Shown here piece after piece: positions 1-5,488 of a stretch of DNA of 5,555 bases. The notes below the pieces were generated by a model. The model did no database searches. It was not told the origin of the DNA and worked only from the letters and a program-made list of their open reading frames with translations. Both the position numbers and the translations under genes were made by a program. Origin of the DNA: JALYUM01 sp036688685 (GTDB lineage: Bacteria; Pseudomonadota; Gammaproteobacteria; Burkholderiales; Burkholderiaceae_D); assembly GCF_036688685.1 (NCBI RefSeq), contig NZ_JAQQPS010000052.1, positions 1 to 5,555 on the forward strand, read 5' to 3'. Every line of letters starts with the position of its first letter. Within the stretch, counting starts at the first letter, position 1.

Positions 1-27
1 AGTGTGAAAGTAGGTTATCGTCAGGCT
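1..27 (+). rRNA. rrf: 5S ribosomal RNA, 3' end only (partial)
   Basis: The first 27 bases match, from memory, the conserved 3' end of betaproteobacterial 5S rRNA: AGTGTGAAAGTAGG, then a closing strand ending CGTCAGGCT that would pair with the usual 5' start (TGCCTG...) lying to the left of the window. An intrinsic terminator follows 13 bases later, as expected at the end of an rRNA operon. The gene is cut by the window edge, so its start and the rest of the operon are not visible. The exact 3' end (27, give or take one or two) is inferred from the closing-helix complement. An open reading frame from the GTG at position 4 crosses this RNA and cannot be a real translation start. Confidence 0.85.
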
Positions 28-40
28 AGTTATAAGAGAG

Positions 41-73
41 AAACCCCATGCAGAAATGCGTGGGGTTTTTTTT
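41..73 (+). terminator. Rho-independent terminator of the rRNA operon
   Basis: The arms 41-52 and 57-68 form a 12-bp stem with one U-G wobble (49 with 60), closed by a GAAA tetraloop at 53-56. An uninterrupted run of eight T follows at 66-73. The CCCC/GGGG core and the stable GNRA-type loop make this a textbook intrinsic terminator. It lies just after the 5S rRNA and should end that transcript, so the following gene probably needs its own promoter. Confidence 0.93.
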
Positions 74-84
74 CGTCCAATGGC

Positions 85-1017
85 ATGATGGTGACTTATC
101 AAATTAACTACTCACTTGGGCGAACATTGAAATCTGTTTTTTTCTGCGCCGGACTGCTGGCCAGTTTTTCTACCTACGCGCAATGCGATCTTGGCACCAC
201 CGTCACGACACCGATCGCCTTTGCCGGTCCCCACCGTGCGCCGGTTGTAACAGGGACAGTGAACCAGAAACCATTCCGGTTCAAACTCCATTCCAGCGAT
301 TCCGCTACCACATTGAACCGCGACGCAATTGAGAAGCTTGGTTTGCCGGTGCAATCGCGTTCCACCAACTATGTCGGCGTCAATTTACTCACTGTTTTCG
401 CCGATAACGTCACGGTTGGCGCCGCCGCGCGCAGCGGCGAAATCGTGGTGCTCGACAAACATAGCGATTTGTACGACGGCCAGGTTGGTGGGACGATGTT
501 GCTGCGTAACGACCTGGAACTGGCTTTCGCCGACGGTTACATGAAGCAGAATAAGCCGAGCGGATGTATCCGGACGTTCCTGGCATCGTGGGACCCGAAA
601 GCCACGGTTGTCACCTTCACCGCAGACCCCCAGCACAATGACATGCGCCCCTGGTTCTGGGTCACCGTCAATGGCACGCGCGTCATGGCGACAATCGCCA
701 CAGATTACGAATATTCGATGATCGATTCGCACACGGCCGCGCGCCTAGGGCTGACCCACGATATGCCTGGCGCCGAAGAAGACGGCGAGGCCAAGGGTTG
801 GTACGACAAAGTGCACAAGGTCACGAAAGTGCCGGCCATGGTATCCATCGGTAACGGCCCTACCAAAAAATCGACGCTACGTATTTTCGACATGAACCTC
901 AGTGGTGAAGTCATGGTCCTCGGTGCGGACTTTTTGCGTGCCAACCGCGTCCTCATTTCGATGAGTCAAAGGAAGATCTACATCACGACAGTAAAAGACG
1001 GAATGTTCGACGAGTAG
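85..1017 (+). CDS. Exported retropepsin-like protein with two degenerate aspartic-protease domains
   Basis: This is a 310-residue protein from the ATG at 85. A signal peptide is visible: basic residues R13 and K16, a hydrophobic stretch at about 18-29 (VFFCAGLLASFS), and likely signal peptidase I cleavage after TYA at about residue 32, so it should be periplasmic or secreted. The mature part looks like two tandem retropepsin-like domains. Each has a start like 'G.V....F...', a following helix (AIEKLGL; TAARLGL) and a late strand block (GGTMLLRNDLELAFADG at about 135; VLGADFLRANRVLI at about 278). The catalytic D-T-G is replaced in both: by H-S-S at 69-71 and by A-T-D at 205-207, so proteolysis is unlikely. 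Start choice is open. ATG at 85 or 88 has no Shine-Dalgarno and sits just after the terminator; TTG at 127 would give a compact signal peptide beginning MKSVFFC. It converges on rtcR with four bases between the stop codons, and its codon use looks less GC-rich than that of the rtc genes. Reality of the gene is well supported; the role is unknown. Confidence 0.8.
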   Translation: MMVTYQINYSLGRTLKSVFFCAGLLASFSTYAQCDLGTTVTTPIAFAGPHRAPVVTGTVNQKPFRFKLHSSDSATTLNRDAIEKLGLPVQSRSTNYVGVNLLTVFADNVTVGAAARSGEIVVLDKHSDLYDGQVGGTMLLRNDLELAFADGYMKQNKPSGCIRTFLASWDPKATVVTFTADPQHNDMRPWFWVTVNGTRVMATIATDYEYSMIDSHTAARLGLTHDMPGAEEDGEAKGWYDKVHKVTKVPAMVSIGNGPTKKSTLRIFDMNLSGEVMVLGADFLRANRVLISMSQRKIYITTVKDGMFDE

Positions 1018-1021
1018 GACA

Positions 1022-2620
1022 CTATCGGCTCACCTGCTCCCACTCCAGGGCAAATCGCGCCAGATATTTTTTGAGGCGGTCCGCGTCATTCGGTTTGGCC
1101 TTGGCAGCGCGCGACACGGCAAACAACTGGCGCCCCGCATCGGACAGGCTGCGCGCCGCGCGGCAGACTGCGATCACTTCCCGCAGCTGCGCCGCATCGA
1201 ACCGGTCCAGCTGCGCGGCGCCATCGTCACCCAGCACCGACGCCAGTGCATCGCCGTCAAAAGGCGCGCGGCCATGGCGCCACATTCGCTTCAAACGGGC
1301 AATTTCATCGTCGACCACGGCGTCGCTGATCAACCCCGATTCCGACAACGTCGCCATGCGCGTCACCGATGCCGACAGGTCGCGAAAATTCCCGCTCCAC
1401 AGGGCCGCCGGCGAGACGGCGAAGCGCATGAAGCGTGCGCGCGATTCGCGGTTGAAGCGCACCTTGCTGGCGTTTTCTTCGCTGAACTGCGCGAGCAAAT
1501 ACGCCAGGTTCGGTTCGATGTCTTCGACGCGCTGGGCCAGGCCGGGCAAGGCATAGCTCCACAGATTGATGCGCGCGTACAGGTCTTCGCGAAAACGGCC
1601 GGCGTGCACCTCGGCCGCGAGGTCGCGGTTGGTGCCGGCAATGAGCTGAAAGTCGCTCTGCACTTCATGGTCGCTCCCCATCGGGAAGAAACGCTTCTCT
1701 TCGATCGCCTTGAGCAGCATGGCCTGTTCGTCCGGACCCAGTTCGCCGATCTCGTCGAGGAACAGCAGTCCGCGGTGGGCACTGCGCAGCAAGCCGGGAC
1801 GATCATTCGCCGCGCCGGTAAAAGCGCCCTTGACGTGGCCGAACAGGGCCGACGCAGCGCCATCGCCCCGCAGCGTTGCGCAATTCACTTCGACGAACTT
1901 GCCGTCGATCTGATGGCGGGCTTTTTTCAACTCGTGGACGCGGCGCGCGAGGAAGGACTTGCCGGCGCCGGTGGGGCCCATCAACAGGATCGGTGCGCGA
2001 CTTTTGATGGCCACATGCTCGATCTCTTCGATCATGCGGTTGAAATCGGCATTGCGGGTCGCGATGCCCGACTTGAGAAACGCGATCCCTTCCGCATGGG
2101 CCAGCGAAAAGCGTTGTGCCAGCTGGTCGTAGCGCGACAGGTCGAGGTCGATCAGGATGTACTCGCCGGGATTCTTGCTGCTCGCGCGCCGCGGCGGCGA
2201 CGTCTGCACCAGGCGGCCGGGAAAAAACCGCGCTTCCGTCATCAGGAACAGGCAGATCTGGGCGACGTGGGTGCCGGTCGTGATGTGGATCCAGTATTCT
2301 TCGGCGTCGAGGTCGAACGGATAATCCCGGGCGAAATCGAGCAGCGCCGCATACACCTGCTCGAAGTCCCATGGGTCGGCAATATCGAGCAGGCGCGGTA
2401 CCACGGTCGTTTCAGGCGACACCGCGCCGATATCGGCCTGCACACTGCGCGCGAGATTCGTGAACGGCGCGTTGTACAGCAGCTCAAAGCGGTCGATAAC
2501 GAGGTCGTCATGCTGCGTCAACGCGATCGTCGGGCGCCACTTTTCCCACCGTTCGCTGCGCGAGCCCTTGTCGAGCTGGGAGCCGAGAAAGCCAAGGACA
2601 ACGAGGCGCTTCTTTTTCAT
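1022..2620 (-). CDS. rtcR: RtcR, CARF-domain sigma54-dependent activator of the rtcBA RNA-repair operon
   Basis: RtcR is the enhancer-binding protein that turns on rtcBA with sigma54 polymerase. The 532 residues equal, as I recall, the length of E. coli RtcR. The N-terminal 180 or so residues are the regulatory CARF domain (start KKRLVVLGFLGSQLD; conserved block TTGTHVAQIC at 114-123), thought to sense an RNA-end-derived ligand. The AAA+ core carries Walker A GPTGAGKS (215-222), the sigma54-contact loop GAFTGA (265-270), Walker B LLFLDE (285-290), sensor I GTNRDL (329-334), the FREDLYAR segment with candidate arginine fingers (343-350) and a GNFRDL sensor II-type motif (410-415). The C-terminus (about 475-525, SLSDAGRQLF then a basic tract) is the likely DNA-binding helix-turn-helix. 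The reading frame stays open upstream to 3001, but the ATG at 2620 starts exactly at the conserved MKKKRLVVLG. The frame beyond it crosses the sigma54 promoter antisense. No good Shine-Dalgarno precedes the start, suggesting low expression. All key motifs are intact. Confidence 0.96.
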   Translation of the reverse strand: MKKKRLVVLGFLGSQLDKGSRSERWEKWRPTIALTQHDDLVIDRFELLYNAPFTNLARSVQADIGAVSPETTVVPRLLDIADPWDFEQVYAALLDFARDYPFDLDAEEYWIHITTGTHVAQICLFLMTEARFFPGRLVQTSPPRRASSKNPGEYILIDLDLSRYDQLAQRFSLAHAEGIAFLKSGIATRNADFNRMIEEIEHVAIKSRAPILLMGPTGAGKSFLARRVHELKKARHQIDGKFVEVNCATLRGDGAASALFGHVKGAFTGAANDRPGLLRSAHRGLLFLDEIGELGPDEQAMLLKAIEEKRFFPMGSDHEVQSDFQLIAGTNRDLAAEVHAGRFREDLYARINLWSYALPGLAQRVEDIEPNLAYLLAQFSEENASKVRFNRESRARFMRFAVSPAALWSGNFRDLSASVTRMATLSESGLISDAVVDDEIARLKRMWRHGRAPFDGDALASVLGDDGAAQLDRFDAAQLREVIAVCRAARSLSDAGRQLFAVSRAAKAKPNDADRLKKYLARFALEWEQVSR

Positions 2621-2650
2621 TGGATAAAAGTTTATATGAGGGGATAAGGA

Positions 2651-2679
2651 ATAGTATTGTCGCCGGGCGCTGCTGTACA
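2651..2679 (-). promoter_or_regulatory. Candidate sigma70 promoter for rtcR
   Basis: On the minus strand, TGTACA (2679 to 2674; 4 of 6 to TTGACA) and TACTAT (2656 to 2651; 4 of 6 to TATAAT) are exactly 17 bp apart and lie upstream of rtcR. Transcription would start near 2644, leaving a leader of about 24 bases. Both boxes are weak, which fits a low-level regulator gene. An alternative -10 (TATAAA, 2636 to 2631) has no matching -35 and would give a nearly leaderless mRNA. Confidence 0.35.
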
Positions 2680-2681
2680 GC
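2672..2681. promoter_or_regulatory. Palindrome, candidate RtcR upstream activating site
   Basis: GCTGTACAGC is a perfect 10-bp palindrome centred about 84 bp upstream of the predicted sigma54 transcription start. This is a usual distance for a bacterial enhancer site bound by an AAA+ activator. It also overlaps the -35 of the candidate rtcR promoter. I see no second copy in the control region. The RtcR operator sequence is not something I can recall, so the assignment rests on symmetry and position only. Confidence 0.4.
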
Positions 2682-2704
2682 GGTAATTTCAGATATCGTT
2701 TAAG

Positions 2705-2717
2705 AATCAGACACTTG
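2705..2717 (+). promoter_or_regulatory. Candidate IHF-binding site
   Basis: AATCAGACACTTG matches the IHF consensus WATCAANNNNTTR at 8 of 9 specified positions. It lies between the candidate enhancer palindrome and the -24 box, in the locally AT-richer part of the region. IHF commonly bends DNA at this place in sigma54 promoters to bring the activator to the polymerase. The match is to a short, degenerate consensus, so it is supportive but not decisive. Confidence 0.45.
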
Positions 2718-2734
2718 AGAGATCGACGTCGACG

Positions 2735-2750
2735 TGGCACGCAGCTTGCA
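2735..2750 (+). promoter_or_regulatory. Sigma54 (-24/-12) promoter of the rtcBA operon
   Basis: TGGCAC, five bases, then TTGCA agrees with the sigma54 consensus TGGCAC-N5-TTGCW. The invariant GG (2736-2737) and GC (2748-2749) are correctly spaced. Transcription should start near 2760 and run right into the small ORF, rtcB and rtcA. Its position between a divergent sigma54 activator gene and rtcB is the arrangement known for rtcR-rtcBA loci. Confidence 0.93.
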
Positions 2751-2765
2751 ATAGATGGGATAACG

Positions 2766-2788
2766 CGAAGACGAACAGATCGTCTTCG
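2766..2788 (+). other. Hairpin at the 5' end of the rtcBA leader
   Basis: CGAAGACGA (2766-2774) and TCGTCTTCG (2780-2788) are perfectly complementary, giving a 9-bp stem with a five-base loop ACAGA. It starts about six bases after the predicted sigma54 start site, so nearly the whole 5' end of the message would be folded. It ends six bases before the GGGAGA ribosome-binding site of the following small ORF and has no T-run, so it is not a terminator. It may protect the 5' end or influence translation; the function is unproven. Confidence 0.6.
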
Positions 2789-2806
2789 GTACCCGGGAGA
2801 GCCGTC

Positions 2807-3004
2807 ATGGCATGGATGATCAAGGCAGGAAAAATGGGAAAGGGCGCGGCCGGTTCGGCCAGCACCCTGTCGATTGTGTCGGTGCCAAACGGCGCGCACG
2901 GCTGGCGCCTGCTGAGTGTCCATGCGTGTCACGCAGCACCCGGCGATGTCTGGCAGGACGTCCTGGAAAATCTGATCCAACAGGAGAACAACGATGAACA
3001 ATAA
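2807..3004 (+). CDS. Possible 65-residue small protein upstream of and overlapping rtcB
   Basis: I do not recognise this family. The ORF begins at ATG 2807, six bases after a good Shine-Dalgarno (GGGAGA, 2795-2800), is the first start downstream of the sigma54 promoter, and ends in a TAA that overlaps the rtcB start by 11 bases, which would suit translational coupling. About two thirds of its codons (45 of 65 by my count) end in G or C, as expected for a coding frame in this genome. The product starts MAWMIKAGKMGKG, has a basic N-terminus, one Cys in a HACHA segment near residue 40 and an acidic, Gln/Asn-rich end. No signal peptide or membrane segment is seen. An overlapping frame from ATG 2812 to 2997 also ends at the rtcB start (ATGA overlap), but is Arg-rich with codon use that looks less coding. 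It could be a real small protein, a leader peptide tuning rtcB, or chance. Confidence 0.5.
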   Translation: MAWMIKAGKMGKGAAGSASTLSIVSVPNGAHGWRLLSVHACHAAPGDVWQDVLENLIQQENNDEQ

Positions 3005-4223
3005 CGATTACGATGTCATGCAACACGACGGCGGCGCGCCAATCAAGATGTGGACGCGTGGCGTCCCGGTGGAAGATGAAGCGAAAAGCCAGCTCGCCAA
3101 CACCGCGCGCATGCCCTTCATCTACAAGCATCTGGCCGTGATGCCCGATGTCCACCTTGGCAAAGGTTCGACGATCGGCAGCGTCGTGCCGACGCTGGGT
3201 GCAGTCATTCCCGCGGCCGTCGGCGTGGATATCGGTTGCGGCATGATGGCGGCCAAAACCACGTTGTCCGCCAGCGACTTGCCGGACAACCTGGGACCGC
3301 TGCGGACAGCTATCGAGCGGGCGATCCCGCACGGTAGCGCGCCGAAGCAGCGCGGTAAACGGGACATCGGCGCCTGGCACGATACGCCTGATGCTGTCGA
3401 CCTGGCCTGGGCCGCGCTGAAACCCGAGTTCGACGAAATCTGCCTGAAAACGCCGCGGCTCGCGAACACGAACAACTACCGGCACCTGGGGACGCTTGGC
3501 GGCGGCAATCACTTCGTCGAAATCTGCCTGGACGAAGCGGGCGCGGTGTGGCTGATGCTGCACTCGGGGTCGCGCGGCGTGGGTAACGCCATTGGGACAC
3601 ACTTCATCGAACTGGCCCAGCAGGACATGCGGACCCACTTCATCAACCTGCCCGATCGCGACCTGGCGTATCTGTCGGAAGGCACGCAGCATTACGACGA
3701 TTACGTGCAAGCGGTCGGCTGGGCGCAAAAGTATGCGCGTACCAATCGCGAAGTGATGATGCAGAACCTGATCGCGGCACTGCGCACGGTGATTACAAAA
3801 CCGTTCGAGACCCACGTGGAGGCCGTCAACTGTCACCACAATTATGTGCAGAAGGAGCGTCACTTCGGCAAGGATGTGCTGATCACGCGGAAAGGGGCGG
3901 TGTCGGCGCGGGCCGGTGAGCTGGGGATCATTCCGGGTTCGATGGGGGCGAAGAGTTTTATCGTGCGCGGCAAAGGCAATCCGGAGAGTTTTAACAGTTG
4001 CAGCCACGGCGCGGGCCGTACCATGAGCCGGACGAAGGCCAAGCGCATCTTCACGCTCGCCGACCAGATCAAGGCTACTGAAGGTGTGGAGTGCCGGAAG
4101 GACGAAGCGGTGATCGACGAAATCCCGATGGCATACAAGGATATCGACGCGGTGATGGCAGCGCAGCGGGAATTGGTGGAAGTGGTCCACACGCTCAAGC
4201 AGGTGGTCTGCGTCAAAGGATAG
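2994..4223 (+). CDS. rtcB: RtcB, GTP/Mn2+-dependent RNA ligase
   Basis: RtcB joins RNA 2',3'-cyclic-phosphate or 3'-phosphate ends to 5'-OH ends through a GMP-histidine enzyme and an activated RNA-(3')pp(5')G intermediate, using GTP and manganese. It repairs tRNA and rRNA breaks in the cytoplasm. The 409 residues are one more than I recall for E. coli RtcB, and the family blocks are intact: MPDVHLGKGSTIGSV (50-64), AAVGVDIGCGM (74-84) with metal ligands D79 and C82, GGGNHFVEICLDE (169-181) with H173, MLHSGSRGVGNAIG (188-201) with H190, NCHHNYVQKE (279-288) with H281/H282, RKGAVSARAG (299-308), PGSMGAKSFIVRG (314-326), and CSHGAGR (336-342) with H338 as the likely guanylylated histidine. The start at 2994 is set by AGGAG (2982-2986), seven bases upstream. 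rtcA follows after 10 bases, so the two form one operon. Confidence 0.98.
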   Translation: MNNNDYDVMQHDGGAPIKMWTRGVPVEDEAKSQLANTARMPFIYKHLAVMPDVHLGKGSTIGSVVPTLGAVIPAAVGVDIGCGMMAAKTTLSASDLPDNLGPLRTAIERAIPHGSAPKQRGKRDIGAWHDTPDAVDLAWAALKPEFDEICLKTPRLANTNNYRHLGTLGGGNHFVEICLDEAGAVWLMLHSGSRGVGNAIGTHFIELAQQDMRTHFINLPDRDLAYLSEGTQHYDDYVQAVGWAQKYARTNREVMMQNLIAALRTVITKPFETHVEAVNCHHNYVQKERHFGKDVLITRKGAVSARAGELGIIPGSMGAKSFIVRGKGNPESFNSCSHGAGRTMSRTKAKRIFTLADQIKATEGVECRKDEAVIDEIPMAYKDIDAVMAAQRELVEVVHTLKQVVCVKG

Positions 4224-4233
4224 AGAGAGCAGG

Positions 4234-5286
4234 ATGATGATAGAAATTGATGGATCAGAAGGAGAAGGCGGCGGCCAGGTGTTGCGCACGGCATTGACGC
4301 TGTCGATGATCACGGGCCAGCCGTTTCGCATTGTGCGGATCCGCGCGCGCCGGATCAAGCCAGGGCTGATGCGCCAGCACCTGGCGGCGGTCCAGGCGGC
4401 TGCTGCTATCAGTGGCGCCGAAGTCACTGGCGCACAGATCGGATCGACGGAACTGCTGTTCCAGCCGCAGGCCATACGCGGCGGCGACTATACCTTTGCC
4501 ATCGGCTCGGCCGGCAGCTGCACGCTGGTGCTGCAGACGATTCTGCCTGCACTGCTGTTCGCGCCGGTGGCGTCGACGGTACGCATCAGCGGCGGCACGC
4601 ACAATCCGCTGGCGCCGCCGGCGCCGTTCCTGCAGCGTGCTTACTTGCCGGTGCTGCACCAGATGGGCGCCGATGTGGTGCTCGACGTCGAGCGGGTTGG
4701 CTTCTATCCGGCCGGCGGCGGCGTGCTTGTGGCGCGGGTGGCGCCATGTGCCGGGCTCGCGCCTGTCGAACTGTGCGAGCGCGGTGCGCGTAGCGCCGGG
4801 TATGCGGAGAGCGTGATTGCAGGGGTGCCGCTGGACGTCGCCACGCGAGAACTCGAGGGCGTCAGCTCTGGCCTCGGCTGGACGGGTGACGATCTGCGCG
4901 TGGTGCGCCTGGCGCCAGAGTACGGGCCCGGCAACGTGCTGCTCGCGACGATCGTCTACGAGCACGTCACCGCGGTGTTTGCCGGCTTTGGCGAAAAATC
5001 GGTGCGGGCCGAAGCGGTGGCCAAGGCGCTGGTCGGCCGCGTGCGGCGCTACATCGCGTCCGGTGCGGTAGCCGACGAGTACCTTGCCGATCAGCTGATG
5101 CTGCCGTTCGCGCTGGCGGGCGGCGGCACCTTCACGGTGGACAAGGTGTCGCAGCATGCGTTGACCAACGCCAGCATCATCGAACGTTTTTTGCCGGTCA
5201 GGTTTGCCTTCACGCAACATGGCGCCAGGTCAACCTGCGCCGTTACATCAGCTTGTCCGGTGTCATCGGCACAGGCCGCCGAATAG
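4234..5286 (+). CDS. rtcA: RtcA, RNA 3'-terminal phosphate cyclase
   Basis: RtcA uses ATP to convert RNA 3'-phosphate (and 2'-phosphate) ends to 2',3'-cyclic phosphates through an AMP-histidine intermediate, making ends that RtcB can ligate. Visible family blocks are DGSEGEGGGQVLRTAL (6-21), KPGLMRQHLAAV (42-53), RGGDYTFAIGSAGSCTLVLQ (82-101), SGGTHNPLAPPAPF (119-132), GFYPAGGG (156-163), EYLADQL (282-288) and QHALTNASIIERFLPVRF (307-324). H308 matches the adenylylated histidine near position 309 of E. coli RtcA. It starts 10 bases after rtcB. Two adjacent ATGs (4234, 4237) share one Shine-Dalgarno (GAGAGAG, 4223-4229): spacing is 4 for the first and 7 for the second, so the protein may be 350 or 349 residues. 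E. coli RtcA is about 338; the excess is a Ser/Ala/Cys-rich tail after RFAF that departs from the usual family end. Confidence 0.97.
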   Translation: MMIEIDGSEGEGGGQVLRTALTLSMITGQPFRIVRIRARRIKPGLMRQHLAAVQAAAAISGAEVTGAQIGSTELLFQPQAIRGGDYTFAIGSAGSCTLVLQTILPALLFAPVASTVRISGGTHNPLAPPAPFLQRAYLPVLHQMGADVVLDVERVGFYPAGGGVLVARVAPCAGLAPVELCERGARSAGYAESVIAGVPLDVATRELEGVSSGLGWTGDDLRVVRLAPEYGPGNVLLATIVYEHVTAVFAGFGEKSVRAEAVAKALVGRVRRYIASGAVADEYLADQLMLPFALAGGGTFTVDKVSQHALTNASIIERFLPVRFAFTQHGARSTCAVTSACPVSSAQAAE

Positions 5287-5305
5287 CTGGCGGTCGCTCG
5301 TCTTC

Positions 5306-5332
5306 GCGGCGGATTGCAAAATGCAGCGCCGC
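5306..5332 (+). other. Hairpin downstream of rtcA, possible weak transcript end
   Basis: GCGGCG (5306-5311) pairs with CGCCGC (5327-5332). Inside, TGCA (5315-5318) can pair with TGCA (5322-5325) around an AAA loop, with a three-base bulge on one side and one base on the other. It starts 20 bases after the rtcA stop, a suitable place for a 3' end, but no T-run follows, so it is not a standard intrinsic terminator. It may protect the 3' end or be incidental. Confidence 0.3.
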
Positions 5333-5459
5333 ATAAGATTGTTGGCCCGAGCTCTTCCCGATCAGAAGATTAATGGTCTTATAATCAACGGCGGAAAATG
5401 ACGATCTGTTCAGCAACTCACATTGCAACTCAGGGGGCACAAAAACCGGTTCTTTTTCC

Positions 5460-5488
5460 TTGCAGTCGCGATTGGGCTTTGCTATAGT
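5460..5488 (+). promoter_or_regulatory. Sigma70 promoter for a gene beyond the right edge
   Basis: TTGCAG (5460-5465), a 17-bp spacer and TATAGT (5483-5488; 5 of 6) form a plausible promoter, with a T-rich tract (TCTTTTTCC) just upstream of the -35 and a GC-rich discriminator (TCGCCTCCC) after the -10. Transcription should start near 5495. The next 60 bases hold only small inverted repeats (5498-5508; 5509-5513 with 5524-5528) and a six-codon ATG frame at 5535-5555. The GC-rich discriminator is typical of stable-RNA promoters, so a tRNA or rRNA gene may follow; that is inference. The rest of the 5287-5459 gap shows a lone TATAAT at 5380-5385 without a matching -35, and no convincing gene. Confidence 0.55.

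Noticed and set aside
4..84. N-terminal extension of the first gene starting at GTG 4
   Set aside because: It would be translated through the 5S rRNA 3' end and the intrinsic terminator; the signal peptide begins further downstream.
1274..2647. Long plus-strand ORF (457 codons) opposite rtcR
   Set aside because: Antisense shadow of a GC-rich gene with intact conserved motifs; the product has no recognisable domain.
2723..2732. Palindrome TCGACGTCGA next to the -24 box as an RtcR operator
   Set aside because: It abuts the polymerase footprint (about -37 to -28), too close for an enhancer-binding protein site, and is built from common GC-rich steps.
2622..2763. Three copies of GGATAA in the control region (2622, 2642, 2758) as a repeated operator
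   Set aside because: A six-base word with irregular spacing, also found inside genes; no evidence beyond chance.
2621..3001. 127-residue N-terminal extension of RtcR on the minus strand
   Set aside because: It runs antisense through the sigma54 promoter and leader. The ATG at 2620 gives exactly the family length and the conserved N-terminus.
2820..4475. Long minus-strand ORF (551 codons) opposite rtcB
   Set aside because: His/Arg-rich antisense shadow of rtcB and the rtcA start; no domain or start signal.
4255..5220. Minus-strand ORF (321 codons) opposite rtcA
   Set aside because: Arg/His/Gln-rich antisense shadow of rtcA, lacking any recognisable motif.
5398..5487. 29-codon ORF from ATG 5398 between rtcA and the right-edge promoter
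   Set aside because: Weak ribosome-binding site, no coding signal, and its end runs through the -35 and -10 boxes of the downstream promoter.
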